51,069 bases of DNA from Bacteroidales bacterium (GTDB taxonomy: Bacteria; Bacteroidota; Bacteroidia; Bacteroidales; P3), in assembly GCA_017522105.1 (NCBI GenBank), contig JAFXAA010000012.1:1-51069 (forward strand), written 5' to 3'. The notes beneath the pieces were generated by a model. It searched no databases. It saw only the letters and a list, made by a program, of their open reading frames with translations, and was not told where the DNA came from. Positions 8,231-21,900 of the stretch are shown here, piece after piece; positions within the stretch are counted from its first letter, which is position 1; the number at the start of each line of letters is the position of its first letter. The position numbers and the translations under genes were made by a program.

Positions 8231-9298
8231 TCAATTACCTCTCATTCTTATCCCGTAGCACAGCTCGATGAACTCTATCATCCCAGCATGTGCATTCAGG
8301 GCAACACCCACATAGTTGTTGCCGAAGTTGTAGTATACCCCTACCCTCTCGTAGAACTTTATGTTGACACATGGAGAAGCAAGCAGCACCGGGCCAATAC
8401 CACCCTTAAGACTCAGCGGCCCCCAGAAGCCTTCCAGATACACCAGCGAGCTCAGATAGCACGGCATGGGATATTCCATCTTGTAGAATTTCATCACCTC
8501 GGTATGGGCGCAGTTGTACCAGAAATCCACCGTGCCTCCTAAAGCCACCACGGGGTCAAGGTACACCTGGTAGTTGAGTGACAAGTCATAACAGGGGAAA
8601 TAGCCTTCCACATTCAGGTCTCGCGACATGGCCATACCTCCTTGAAAGGCCACATTCAACTCCGTTCTGCCGAACTCCGGCTGCGGAATTTGCTGCACCG
8701 ACAGGGTATTCGACTTCACTCCGCCTATGCTGTAGCCCAACCCCAACTGCAGATAGTTCAACCCCTTGTTCGGCCTGTTCAACAGACCGTTGCTTGAATG
8801 GAGGAGCGCAAAAGTTGCCGACAGACGGTCCGTAAACCTGTAATCCACCCCCACGTCTATCAAACAACTGACCAGCGTGGTGATGAAAATATTGTCCTCG
8901 TCATGCGTAAAATACTTGGAGCGTGTATAGGCCGACAACCCTACCCCGAAGTGGTAGTCGAGCCGTCCCTTCAACGGAGCTCTTACAATGCCCTCAATAC
9001 CTATTCGGTGGCCCGACATGCTCTGCGGTATATAGGCAAACGACGCCTTTACACCGAAGAGTGGGTTCTTCCTCCTTGCCACCCACCACTCGTCTCCCTC
9101 AAAGCGGTACCACCAGGCAACGTCGCCGCCCAGCGTCCAAGCCGAATACTCCGGCATATTGAAGTTGTTGGGAGTCATGTAGCCCCCAGTAAGCGAGGCT
9201 TCCCACAAAGTGCTTTGCGACAGGCCCGTGACAGGCAGCGCCAGAATAATGGCAACCACAGCACAGAACAAAAACCTTGCTCCCCTCTTTTTTCGCAT
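8231..9298 (-). CDS. acyloxyacyl hydrolase / PagL-like outer membrane protein
   Basis: 355 residues with a signal peptide (about 1-27, ending near LSQS) and a beta-barrel pattern throughout. The region LLHSSNGLLNRPNKGLN (166-182) matches the PagL/acyloxyacyl hydrolase motif (H-x-S, then PN-x-G), with His167 and Ser169 as the expected catalytic pair. The acidic residue of Pseudomonas PagL (after the second Gly) is Asn181 here. PagL removes the 3-O acyl chain of lipid A in the outer membrane. Whether this protein does so is not shown; Bacteroidetes relatives are only annotated by similarity. It starts 3 nt after the ligA stop and probably belongs to the dnaX-dapF-ligA transcript. Confidence 0.75.
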   Translation of the reverse strand: MRKKRGARFLFCAVVAIILALPVTGLSQSTLWEASLTGGYMTPNNFNMPEYSAWTLGGDVAWWYRFEGDEWWVARRKNPLFGVKASFAYIPQSMSGHRIGIEGIVRAPLKGRLDYHFGVGLSAYTRSKYFTHDEDNIFITTLVSCLIDVGVDYRFTDRLSATFALLHSSNGLLNRPNKGLNYLQLGLGYSIGGVKSNTLSVQQIPQPEFGRTELNVAFQGGMAMSRDLNVEGYFPCYDLSLNYQVYLDPVVALGGTVDFWYNCAHTEVMKFYKMEYPMPCYLSSLVYLEGFWGPLSLKGGIGPVLLASPCVNIKFYERVGVYYNFGNNYVGVALNAHAGMIEFIELCYGIRMRGN

Positions 9299-9301
9299 AC
9301 C

Positions 9302-12146
<2,845 letters not shown>

Positions 12147-12151
12147 ATCTC

Positions 12152-12850
12152 TCAAAAATCAATGTTGGGGAACAGTTTTCGCATGGCCAGCATTTCGGGG
12201 TTGCTCTGCAGCATGGCCTTGTACTTCTCGTCGGGCGTGTAAATCACCTCGTCCTTGCCCACAAAGAGCTGGTTCACCTTGCAGTCGAGCATCTTCATGC
12301 CGCTCCTGTTGCGCAACGCTTCGAGCACCTCAATCCTGTGGGGCTTGAACTCCTCGTGGAACCACGTGGTATGGGCGTCAATCTCTATCACGCCGTGCTG
12401 CTCGCCGAGCCTCACGGTGGCCTCCTTCATCAGGTCTTCCAGGCCCAGCTCTGCGGCGGTCTCATGCCAGTAGCGCTCCAGGTCTTCCTGCGTCAGGGGC
12501 TTCACCTCCGCCTGCAGCTTGGGCATTTCCACCTTCGCCGGTGCCACCGACGCAATGGATATCGAGCCTGCCAGCAGCGACTTGCCCGTCGGTGCGGCCT
12601 TCGGCGCCGATGGTGCGGCCTTCGGCGCTGGTGATGCGGGCTGTGGTGCTGTGGGTGCGGGCTGTGCTTCGGGGGCGGCAGGGCGCGGTGCCGGTGGGGC
12701 GACAGCGGTGGTGGCAGCAGGTGCTGCAACAACCTGCTGCGGCGCGACAGGCACCCGTGCAGCAGGCACAGTCTGCGCGACGGCAATGTTTTCCGCTTTC
12801 GGCCTTCCGTTTTCAGCCTTTCCCGTGTCCGCCTCGCGGCCCCTTGCAAT
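12152..12850 (-). CDS. dnaX: tau-specific C-terminal region of dnaX, in frame after a TAG
   Basis: The reading frame of dnaX resumes directly after TAG 12851-12853 and stays open for 232 codons to TGA at 12152-12154. It encodes a Pro/Ala-rich linker (about 28-90) and a folded C-terminal domain (LTQEDLERYWHETAAELGL ... MRKLFPNIDF) typical of the tau part of Bacteroidetes DnaX. If the TAG is read through, the whole protein is 600 residues, the usual DnaX length for the group. Without readthrough, the only plausible start is a GTG at 12769 (205 residues), which has no good ribosome site. It could be a recent nonsense mutation, a sequencing or assembly error, or a programmed way of making two products. 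Confidence 0.7.
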   Translation of the reverse strand: MARGREADTGKAENGRPKAENIAVAQTVPAARVPVAPQQVVAAPAATTAVAPPAPRPAAPEAQPAPTAPQPASPAPKAAPSAPKAAPTGKSLLAGSISIASVAPAKVEMPKLQAEVKPLTQEDLERYWHETAAELGLEDLMKEATVRLGEQHGVIEIDAHTTWFHEEFKPHRIEVLEALRNRSGMKMLDCKVNQLFVGKDEVIYTPDEKYKAMLQSNPEMLAMRKLFPNIDF

Positions 12851-13954
<1,104 letters not shown>

Positions 13955-13979
13955 TCTCTCTACCGATTGTTTGAAAGTG

Positions 13980-14012
13980 CAAAGATACGAAAATTATTAC
14001 ATTCCGAGCAAA
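13980..14012 (-). promoter_or_regulatory. promoter of dnaX
   Basis: Minus strand: TTTG (14012-14009), 21-nt spacer, TATCTTTG (13987-13980). The element ends 26 bp before the dnaX ATG. Confidence 0.7.
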
Positions 14013-14030
14013 AAACTTCACCACGGCGCC

Positions 14031-14627
14031 TCAACGGCCGCAGTAGCCGGTCACATCCACGTCGGCCATAGGCAGCCGTGCGTCAAGGCTCACTGTGGTT
14101 CCACCGACGGTCACGCCGCCGAGCGAGCACACAAGCTCTTCGCGGTCCTCGGCAACCTTCAGCGTGCCGCTGGCGAAGATGCTGATCCCGTCATACGTCT
14201 CCTGACCAAGCGAGCCGTAGAAATAGCCACCGATGTTGTTAAGACTGAAGTTGGGCACACGCTCGCCAGACAGCGAGAAGTCATACCCGTCGGAAGGCGA
14301 TGCCGCGGCGAGGTCGGACGTGCGCCCAAGGGCCGTCTCCATGATTTCGATGGAGAAGAGGTACAGCACCTCGCCCTCCGGGCAGCGCGAGCTGACGATG
14401 TATCGCCCGTTGGGGGCTTTGGTGGCCGTGGTCAGCAGCGGATACACGGTGCCGTCAAGCACCAGCTCATTGAAGCCCGCCGTCACAGTCGGCGGCGCGT
14501 CGGGCACAACGGCAGGCGCGGCGCCCTGCACAGCGGCATCGTCGGCCTTGTCGCAGGCGGCCGACAGCACAGCCACCGCAACGGCGGCACACAGCAGGCG
14601 GACAATCTTCATCGTTTTCATATACAT
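14031..14627 (-). CDS. lipoprotein of unknown function
   Basis: 198 residues from the first ATG; an ATG at 14612 gives the cleanest signal peptide, with lipobox LSAAC. After the Cys comes a short Asp/Ala/Pro-rich linker, then a globular, strand-rich domain with features such as GRYIVSSRCPEGEVLYLFSIEI and a Gly-rich end. I do not recognise a family. It is monocistronic, with a well-spaced promoter (14683-14714), and diverges from another lipoprotein gene across a perfect palindrome. Confidence 0.75.
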   Translation of the reverse strand: MYMKTMKIVRLLCAAVAVAVLSAACDKADDAAVQGAAPAVVPDAPPTVTAGFNELVLDGTVYPLLTTATKAPNGRYIVSSRCPEGEVLYLFSIEIMETALGRTSDLAAASPSDGYDFSLSGERVPNFSLNNIGGYFYGSLGQETYDGISIFASGTLKVAEDREELVCSLGGVTVGGTTVSLDARLPMADVDVTGYCGR

Positions 14628-14682
14628 GCGCTATTAATTCATTACCAATTCATTGAACACCCTCAAACATACTTTCGCGATG

Positions 14683-14714
14683 CAAAAATACAAATATTTC
14701 CACTATCGTGCAAA
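14683..14714 (-). promoter_or_regulatory. promoter of lipoprotein gene 14031-14627
   Basis: Minus strand: TTTG (14714-14711), exactly 20 nt, then TATTTTTG (14690-14683). Both elements fit the consensus. Confidence 0.75.
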
Positions 14715-14784
14715 AAAAACGACACCCCACCTCAAAAAAATCCACCACCACCATCTCCACCACCCAACCGCACCGCATCCCCTA

Positions 14785-14885
14785 CGGAGCCCCTACGGCA
14801 TTTCTTCAGTAGTTCTTCAGTAGTTCTTCAGTCAAACACTGAAGAACTACTGAAGAACTACTGAAGAAATGCCGTAGGGGCTCCG
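14785..14885. repeat. palindromic element, copy 1
   Basis: A perfect inverted repeat: 48-bp arms at 14785-14832 and 14838-14885 around the loop CAAAC. Each arm has an outer CGGAGCCCCTACGGCAT and an inner tandem of 11-bp units, TTCTTCAGTAG. The 101 nt are identical to copy 3 (50951-51051). It lies between the two divergent promoters, so it is not at a gene end; there is no U-tract. No open frame is suggested. Confidence 0.95.
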
Positions 14886-14914
14886 GTGCGGAGAGGGAGA
14901 AAAGATGAAAAAAA

Positions 14915-14946
14915 TTTGGCCATATTGCGGAAAGTATGTACTTTTG
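14915..14946 (+). promoter_or_regulatory. promoter of lipoprotein gene 15058-15792
   Basis: TTTG at 14915-14918, 20 nt, TACTTTTG at 14939-14946. It starts 30 bp right of the palindrome. Confidence 0.75.
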
Positions 14947-15057
14947 CGCCGTAAACAACACAAGCCGCAGGGCTGGCGACACGGGTTCTGCCCCAGCCAA
15001 GCGACTGACAATCAAAACACAGAACCCGAAACAAACAAATATAAACATCTTATCATT

Positions 15058-15792
15058 ATGAAGAAAATGTTCAAAGTGTTCGGCATCGCGCTGCTGGCAT
15101 GCAGCCTGCTGACCGTGGCCTGCCAGAAGGACGAGGACACCTCCAGCACCACAACCACCAACAACAGCGGCAACAATGGCGGCGGCACCAACCCCACACC
15201 AAACCCCAACCCAAATCCGAACCCCAACCCCGACCCGCAGCCGCAGCCACAGCCACAGACCGGTACCATGACCTTCTCATGGGACAATCAGGTAAAAGAG
15301 CTTCGCGCCGTGGAAATACAATACTACATCATGGGTGAAGATGCCGTACAACTGTTTATCGACGGCTCTGGCAACAAAACCAACAATGGTCAGACCGATG
15401 TGGTCGAACTGCCTTCCTACAGCATCCAGATGAAATACATCGGCGAGCAATATTCTAACGCTCAACCACTCGACATCATGACCGACAGAGTAAGAATATT
15501 CTCTGAAGAAGTGGCCGACCACATGGATATGTTCACCACACCAAGCCAAAATGGAGACGGTCTTGTGACACTGAGTACACCTGACTACAAATACGTCAGC
15601 CACACAAAGGAAAACCTCAGCTATGACATGACCAACAATACATTCAGCGGCACCTTCACCATTACGCTCTCCAGCGTGTATGACGAAGCCTCCGGCATAA
15701 GCCCTATCAGACAGAAAACGCTGACTGTCACCGCAAACCAGTACCCCGCAACGCCCTTCCAGCAGGGTAGCAAGAAAGCCATAAGAAAATAA
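15058..15792 (+). CDS. lipoprotein with Pro-Asn/Pro-Gln repeat linker
   Basis: 244 residues from the ATG at 15058. The signal peptide MKKMFKVFGIALLACSLLTV ends in AC (lipidated Cys21). A Thr/Ser/Asn/Gly stretch follows, then a (PN)n-(PQ)n spacer at about 43-67, probably an extended stalk lifting the domain off the membrane. The remaining 175 residues form a strand-rich domain beginning TMTFSWDNQVKELRAVEIQ. I do not recognise a family. It has its own promoter and ends at a bidirectional terminator. Confidence 0.8.
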   Translation: MKKMFKVFGIALLACSLLTVACQKDEDTSSTTTTNNSGNNGGGTNPTPNPNPNPNPNPDPQPQPQPQTGTMTFSWDNQVKELRAVEIQYYIMGEDAVQLFIDGSGNKTNNGQTDVVELPSYSIQMKYIGEQYSNAQPLDIMTDRVRIFSEEVADHMDMFTTPSQNGDGLVTLSTPDYKYVSHTKENLSYDMTNNTFSGTFTITLSSVYDEASGISPIRQKTLTVTANQYPATPFQQGSKKAIRK

Positions 15793-15811
15793 AAGGCACT
15801 TCTTGAGCTAC

Positions 15812-15848
15812 AAAGAAGGCCGGAAAGAGTATCCTTCCGGCCTTCTTT
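15812..15848. terminator. bidirectional terminator between lipoprotein gene and folC
   Basis: 14-bp perfect stem AAAGAAGGCCGGAA / TTCCGGCCTTCTTT around a 9-nt loop. T-rich on both strands, so it serves the plus-strand lipoprotein gene and the minus-strand folC operon. Confidence 0.85.
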
Positions 15849-15869
15849 ATGTACGCATATTCACAGCCG

Positions 15870-17198
15870 TCACGCCAGGGCGTCGGCGATGAGGAAGATG
15901 CTGCCGGTGACGAGGACAAGGTCGTCGGGGGCGGCGGCAGCGCGGGCGTCGGCGATGGCGTCCTTGACGTTGACGAAGGCCTCGCCCTGGATGCCAAGGC
16001 TGGCGGCGGCGGACTGGAGGTCGGCCACGGGCAGCCCACGGGGCACTGATGGCTGGCTGAAGCGCCAGTCGAAGGGCTTGCCGAGGCGGGCGAACTCGGC
16101 GTGCAGGTGGGTCAGTATCTTGCGGTAGTCCTTGTCGTTGACACAGCCGTAGATGACATGTAGGCGTGCGAAGTGCATGGATGCCAGCTTGCCGAGCATG
16201 GCGTCGATGCCGGGGGCGTTGTGGGCGGTCTCACAGATGGTGAGGGGACGGCTTCCAATGACCTGCCAGCGGCCATGCAGGTGAGTGTTGTCGACAACAT
16301 GGGCGATACCTTTTTCCACAATGTGGCCATCCAGCGTCAAGGGCAACTGACGGACAGCCTCGAAGACGGTGGCAAGGTTCTTTAGCTGGTAGCTGCCAGC
16401 GAGCTGCGACACAAGGCCGCAGCGCCATTCGCCGCCCTCGCGGTCACCAGCCGTAGCAAGGTTGTGGACGTCGAAGAGGAGGCGGCTTTCGTCGCGGTTG
16501 TCGGCGTTGGTGCGCACATGCCAATGCTGATCGGCGAAGGTGATGGGGGCGTTGCGCTCGGCAGCGACGCGCTCGAAGACAGGCTTTGTCTCGGCTTGGG
16601 TCTCCCCTATCACCACGGGGATGCAGGGCTTGATGATGCCGGCCTTCTCGGCGGCAATTTTCTCAAGGGTGTCGCCGAGGAACTGCGTGTGGTCGAGGCC
16701 TATGTTGGTGATGACGGAGAGCAGCGGCGTGATGACGTTGGTGCTGTCCAGGCGTCCGCCCATGCCCACCTCGACGACGGCAATGTCCACCCTCTCGCGG
16801 GCGAAGTAATCGAAAGCCAGGCCGACGGTCATCTCGAAGAAGGAGAGGTGGAGGTCGGCGAAGAGACGGCTGTTGGCCTCGACAAAGTCCACGACAGATT
16901 GCTGCGGGATCATCTCGCCGTTTATCCTGATACGCTCGCGGAAGTCCACGAGGTGGGGCGAGGTGTAGAGGCCTACCTTGTAGCCCGCCTCCTGCAGGAT
17001 GGAGGCAAGGAAATGGCTGACGGAGCCTTTGCCGTTGGTGCCGGCCACATGTATACTCTTGAACTTGCGTTCCGGGTGGCCGAGGACCTCCATCATGTCG
17101 ATGGTGGGCTGGATGTCGGCCTTATAGGCGGCAGCGCCGATGCGGTGATACATCGGCAGCTGCGCAAACATGAAGTCAAGTGTCTCCTGATAGGTCAT
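15870..17198 (-). CDS. folC: folylpolyglutamate synthase / dihydrofolate synthase
   Basis: ATP-dependent ligase of the Mur family that makes dihydrofolate from dihydropteroate and adds further glutamates. The 442 residues hold the P-loop GTNGKGS (53-59), TSPHLVDFRERIRINGE, the metal-binding segment VVEVGMGGRLDSTNV and GLDHTQFLGDTLEKIAAEKAGI, all diagnostic. The ATG overlaps the stop of the upstream barrel gene (ATGA), so it is the last gene of the TlpA-like/TPR/barrel operon. Confidence 0.96.
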   Translation of the reverse strand: MTYQETLDFMFAQLPMYHRIGAAAYKADIQPTIDMMEVLGHPERKFKSIHVAGTNGKGSVSHFLASILQEAGYKVGLYTSPHLVDFRERIRINGEMIPQQSVVDFVEANSRLFADLHLSFFEMTVGLAFDYFARERVDIAVVEVGMGGRLDSTNVITPLLSVITNIGLDHTQFLGDTLEKIAAEKAGIIKPCIPVVIGETQAETKPVFERVAAERNAPITFADQHWHVRTNADNRDESRLLFDVHNLATAGDREGGEWRCGLVSQLAGSYQLKNLATVFEAVRQLPLTLDGHIVEKGIAHVVDNTHLHGRWQVIGSRPLTICETAHNAPGIDAMLGKLASMHFARLHVIYGCVNDKDYRKILTHLHAEFARLGKPFDWRFSQPSVPRGLPVADLQSAAASLGIQGEAFVNVKDAIADARAAAAPDDLVLVTGSIFLIADALA

Positions 17199-18961
17199 TT
17201 GTGGGGTATGGTGTAGGTGAGGCCGATGATGAAGAGGGCGCTCTGCGAGGGGTAGTTGGCCCAGAGGTAGTAGCGCTGGAAGGCGAGGTTGTCCATGCGT
17301 AGGAAGAAGCTGAGGGCGCGGTTGTGGCGGTACTCAACTTCGGCGGCGACGCCGTAGCGCATGGGGAGCGTCAGCACGGCGTCGGCATGCATGCTGCCAA
17401 GGAGACGGCCTTCAAGGCTGAAGAGCCAGCGGTCGCGATAGTTGACTGTGGCAGCAACAAGGGCATCCCAGTCGGGACGATAGACAGGGGCTTTAAGGCC
17501 TCCGAGCGAGGCGTTGATGGCCTGGTCGTTGTAGTCTATGGCGCCATAGGCGTAATAGTGTCCACCGGCGCGGATGGTGAGCATCTCGTCGTTGACAAAG
17601 GCCATGCTGCCGCCGACGGTGAAGCGGTTGTTGTCCACATAGAGGGGCGTGTACACGTTGCCGAGCGCATAGAGGGGGCTGGGCATGAAGGTGAGGTCGT
17701 CGCGCAGGAGCTGGTAGCTCACTTCGGCGTCGGCCTCAAGCTTGCGGCTGATGCTCCAACGGGCACGGGCGATGAAGTCGTAGTGGCGTGTGGCGCGCAT
17801 CTCGCTGCCGGGGGCTATGTAGGGATTGACCATACGAATGGCGTTGAGGCTGTTGGCCTCCATGCCGCCGGTGGCGCCGAGGCTCAGTGCCAGACGGTCG
17901 TCAAGGAGTTTCTTGCTGACCATGACGTCGGGGAAGAAGCGGAAGGTGGTGGCAGTGTCGCTGGAGAAGGCATCCCAACCCGCCGTCACACCCACATGGA
18001 ACTGCAGGCCGTTGAAGATAAAGTCGGCGTATGGATTGGCCTTGACGATGTTGCGCCACGAGCGCATGGTGTCCTGCACAAGTGGGGGCACATAGCCGAG
18101 GGGCATTTTGTCGCCGATGCGCAGGCTGTTGGTGTAGCCGTCCCACTCCAAGTGCAGATAGACGACGCCCTTGTACTGGCGCATCATCTCGAAGCCGTAA
18201 CGCACGTCGCCGCTGAGGTTGAGGTTAAGCTCATTCTGCCCCCATGTGGCCCACAGGTCGCTCAGATGCAGGCCGGCGGAATAGCCCAGTTTGTAGGGGT
18301 CGAGCTGCATGTTCTTCACGCCGAAGTTCCACGTGGCAACGTTGTACGATGCGCGGTAGTCACGGGTCTTGATGCTGTCGCGCGTGTACGCGGGGAATAC
18401 ATTGTAGAGGGTACTGTCATGGAAACCATAGTAGAGGTTGTGGTCGTGCTCATAGTTGAGGTCTGTAGACAGCTGCAGCTTCTCGCCGACAATATACTTG
18501 CCGAAGAGCGTCACTCCTGTATTGCCAAAGTGGTTGGGGCCATAGGAAGGCAGTCGATCCCAGGATGAGATATGGTTGACCCGGACGCCGTAGGTTTTCT
18601 TCTTGTCGCGCGTGGAGCTCCAATAGAGGTCCGCCATTGGAGTCCAGTAGTTGCCAAAGCCGAGGCGCAGGTAGTTGTTGTATAGCCTGGTGGCAGGCTC
18701 GCCCACAATGCGTGCGGCCTTGATGCGCGACGGTTCGTAGAGTGCCTTGAGGCGCACCGGACTAATGCTGTAGCGGAAGTCATGCTCCATGCGTCCCAGG
18801 GTGTCCGTAATCTGTGCCGGGAAGTTGATCTTTTCGGCCTGCTCTATGGTCGGGCGATATGACCCTTTGACGACGACGCTGGCGTTGTAGGCGTCGTCGT
18901 CCTGTGCCTTCGGGCTGGCTGCCACGGCCAGCAGGGCGGCTATAATGATTGTTTTTTTCAT
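17195..18961 (-). CDS. outer membrane beta-barrel protein (TonB-receptor-like) paired with TPR protein
   Basis: 588 residues from the ATG at 18961 (MKKTIIIAALLAVAASPKAQ, a clear signal peptide). After a short N-terminal part (KGSYRPTIEQAEKINFPAQI) come many alternating-residue strands, ending in an aromatic-rich last strand. There is no obvious plug domain, although such proteins are often labelled TonB-dependent receptors. It follows the 1043-residue TPR protein by 4 nt and overlaps folC, so TPR protein and barrel are made together and may form one envelope complex. Substrate unknown. Confidence 0.8.
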   Translation of the reverse strand: MKKTIIIAALLAVAASPKAQDDDAYNASVVVKGSYRPTIEQAEKINFPAQITDTLGRMEHDFRYSISPVRLKALYEPSRIKAARIVGEPATRLYNNYLRLGFGNYWTPMADLYWSSTRDKKKTYGVRVNHISSWDRLPSYGPNHFGNTGVTLFGKYIVGEKLQLSTDLNYEHDHNLYYGFHDSTLYNVFPAYTRDSIKTRDYRASYNVATWNFGVKNMQLDPYKLGYSAGLHLSDLWATWGQNELNLNLSGDVRYGFEMMRQYKGVVYLHLEWDGYTNSLRIGDKMPLGYVPPLVQDTMRSWRNIVKANPYADFIFNGLQFHVGVTAGWDAFSSDTATTFRFFPDVMVSKKLLDDRLALSLGATGGMEANSLNAIRMVNPYIAPGSEMRATRHYDFIARARWSISRKLEADAEVSYQLLRDDLTFMPSPLYALGNVYTPLYVDNNRFTVGGSMAFVNDEMLTIRAGGHYYAYGAIDYNDQAINASLGGLKAPVYRPDWDALVAATVNYRDRWLFSLEGRLLGSMHADAVLTLPMRYGVAAEVEYRHNRALSFFLRMDNLAFQRYYLWANYPSQSALFIIGLTYTIPHK

Positions 18962-18965
18962 GTGT

Positions 18966-21900
18966 TCAATCGTTAATGTCAATTACTATCTCCTCCTCTT
19001 CGGGCTGTTGCGCCGGCTGCTCGGCAGCCACTATGGCGTCAAGCTTTTGGCGCGCCACACCAACGAGGTCTGCGCCGTCATAGTTGTCTATGATGCTCTG
19101 CAGCGTCTGTTTGGCCTGAAGGGTATTGCCGCGGGCATAGTAGATGTCGGCCCAGAGGATGAAGCTGTAGGCCAGCCAGTAGTCGCTGGATGCGTCGCTG
19201 ACGATGGCCTCTATCTGTTTCTCGGCCTGCTGCAGTTTTCCACCGAGCATCAGTATCTCTGCCTGACGGCACTGCGCCTCGCCGCTGTACTCGCCATTGG
19301 CAGAACGCACGATATGTCCGTAGAGGATGTAGGCGCTGTCGCGCTGGCCGTTGTCATAGCAACTGCGCGCCATGGCCAGCCAGGCCTCCTCCTTCAGCTC
19401 CGAGGTAGCTTTGCTCTCAGACACGAGGCGCTGACCCGCCGTCATCACGCCGGCATGCTGTTTCAGCGCCACTGCGCAGCGCAGACCTCCCACCTCGCCT
19501 TGTAGCAGACTGTTGTCGCTCTCGGCGTTGTCGGTGAGACGCTGGTAAAGGGTCGCGGCCTTGTTGTAGTCACCAAGGCTATAGGCAATGTTGGCGGCAT
19601 TGTAGAGCGAGCGCTCGCTGTACTGGTTGGTGCCCGCCGATGCCACTGCCACATAGTGCGGCAGGGCCTTGTCGTTCTGACCCTGGCGGAAGTAGCTGTC
19701 GGCAAGCAGGTAGTGAGCCTTGACGGCGAAGAGGCCGTTGGGGAACTTGCTAAGGTAGCCTTCCAGCCCTGCGGCGGCATTCTCGTAGTCGCCTTCCTGA
19801 TAGCGGCCCTCGACGGCAAGGAACGTGGTGCTGTCCTGCTCCACGGTGGAGACGGTCACCTTGGTGGTGCGCTTGACATAGCTGAAGTAGTCGTCCACGC
19901 GGTTCTGCGCTATGTATATGTTCTTCACAGTGCTCAAGGCATCGCGAGCCTCGTCGGTACCCGGATACTGCGTCAGCAGGCGGTCGAAGGTGGCCAGGGC
20001 CTGCTCCGAACGCTCCGTGTTGTAATATATCAGTCCCTGGTTGAGCAACGCGTTCTTGACGTAAACGCTCTGCGGATACTGCTTGATGAAGTTGTTGTAA
20101 TAGGTCATGGCCATCTCGTTGTTGTCGCACATCATGTAGGTGTTGGCAATCTCAAGCATGGCTTTGGACTTCAGCGGCGAGTTGTCGTACTTCTCGAAGA
20201 TATAGTTGAGGTACGTGAGTTTCTCGCTGTTCTTGCCCTGCGCGCCATAGGCCAGAGCCTTCTGGTAGGTGGCGTAGTCGGCGTCGCGGCCGTTGGCATT
20301 TATAACCCTGTCATACTGCGTGATACTCTCGTCGAAGCGACTCTGTACATACAGGCAGTCACCCATGCGGTTGTGCACGTCGGCACTCATCATACGCTCC
20401 TGCTTGTCCTTCGGCGACGCCAACCTGCCGTCAAGTTCGGCAAAGGCGTCGTAGGCTTCGTCGTAGCGTTTCTGGCGCATCAGCAGGTAGGCGTAGGTGT
20501 AGCGGGCCTGGTTGGCGTAGGGCGACGTATTGGCGTAGGAGGAGAGGAGCAGCTTGTTGACGTTCTTCTCCGCCGCCGAAGCCTGCCCGTGGCGGTACTG
20601 CCATTCGCCAAGCAGGTAGCTGGCGTCGGCTGTGATGCGTGGCACGGCGTTGATCTTGATGGCTTTCTCATAGAGCTTCACCCCCTCGTCCTCTTTGCCG
20701 CTGTTGCTGAGTTCAATGCCCCTGTTGAGCAGGGCTCGCTGGTAGGCCTGTTCGAGGGCGGCGTTGCGCTGCGGCACCTGCTCCAGCAGGCGTATGGCCT
20801 CCTTGTAGTTGTTTGTGGAGCAATAGAGTTCGGTCAGTATCTCCTCCGCCTCGGTCTTGTGGCGTCCTTTGGGGTACTTCTTCAAGTAGCTCTCGAACGA
20901 CTTGATGCTCTCGCCCATGGCGTTCTGGTTCAGCTCGCAGCTGAGCTTGGCGTAGTTGAAGAGGGCATCCTCCTTGATCTGTTTGTCGAAGTCCATCTTG
21001 CTGGCCTGGAGGAACACGCTGCGGGCGTCCATCTTGCGGCCGAGGCGCACATAGGTGTCGCCCAGCGTGTAGAGGGCGTTCTGCGCCACGCTGTCGCTGC
21101 ACTGTGTCTTGCGCCCCAGATAGGCCGCCGCCGAGTCGTAGTTGCCAAGCATGTAGTGGCTGTAGCCCACCTGGTAGTCGTTGTCCTGCGGCGTGCAGCT
21201 CGTCTGCTGCTCATGCTTCATCTCGTTGCGGGCGGCGGAGTAGTGCTGCAAGGCGTTGGCATATTCGCCCCTGTTGAAGTACACCTCACCCACCATCTGC
21301 TCTATCTCGCTGCGCTTGAAGGCATCCTTGTCCTTCAACAGCCCCGGAGCCATCTGCAGCAGCTCGTCGTCCTTGCCCAGGTAGTAGTAGATGCGGGCTA
21401 TGTAGCTCGGCGCTATCTTGGCAAACTTGCGGTCGTTCTGCAGCTCGCGGAAGTTCTTGAGGGCCAAGTCATACTGCCCGTTCATGTACTGGATGTGGGC
21501 GTAGTAGTAGAGCGACGAGTTGCGATACTTGCTCTGCCCGCCAACCTGCTGCGCGAAGAGGTCGGCGGCTTTCTTGGTGTCGCCCTTCTGGAAGAGGCAG
21601 TAGCCCTTCTTGAAGTTGTACTCGCTGCGGTGGTCGTACTCCACCTCCTTGGGGTCAACGTCCTTGTAGTAGCCCAGGGCGCGCTCGTAATCGCCGCGGG
21701 TATAGTAGAAGTTGCCCAGGTAGAAGCGGGCCATGTTCTGGCGTGCACTCTGCGGATAGAGGCGCAGGAACTCCTCCAGGCGGTAGTAGGCATCGTCGTT
21801 GTCCAGCTTCTCGGAGCACACACCGGCATAGTAGCACGCGTCGGCGCTCACCGCCGTGGGCTGCGCTGCCGGCAACCGCTGCGACGCCACCTCGTCGAAA

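Larger units (their letters stand above)
14628..15057. other. divergent intergenic region with two promoters and a palindrome
   Basis: 430 bp between two divergent lipoprotein genes. It holds a minus-strand promoter (14683-14714), a simple A/C-rich stretch (about 14715-14780), the 101-nt palindrome (14785-14885) and a plus-strand promoter (14915-14946). The remaining 110 bp up to the ATG form a long 5' leader in which I see no convincing riboswitch. Confidence 0.7.

Noticed and set aside
12152-12769. Independent 205-residue gene starting at GTG 12769
   Set aside because: It is in the same frame as dnaX and encodes the known tau C-terminal region; the start has no ribosome site. Better read as part of dnaX.
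14785-14885. Palindrome as an intrinsic terminator
   Set aside because: It lies between divergent promoters, away from gene ends, and has no U-tract on either side.
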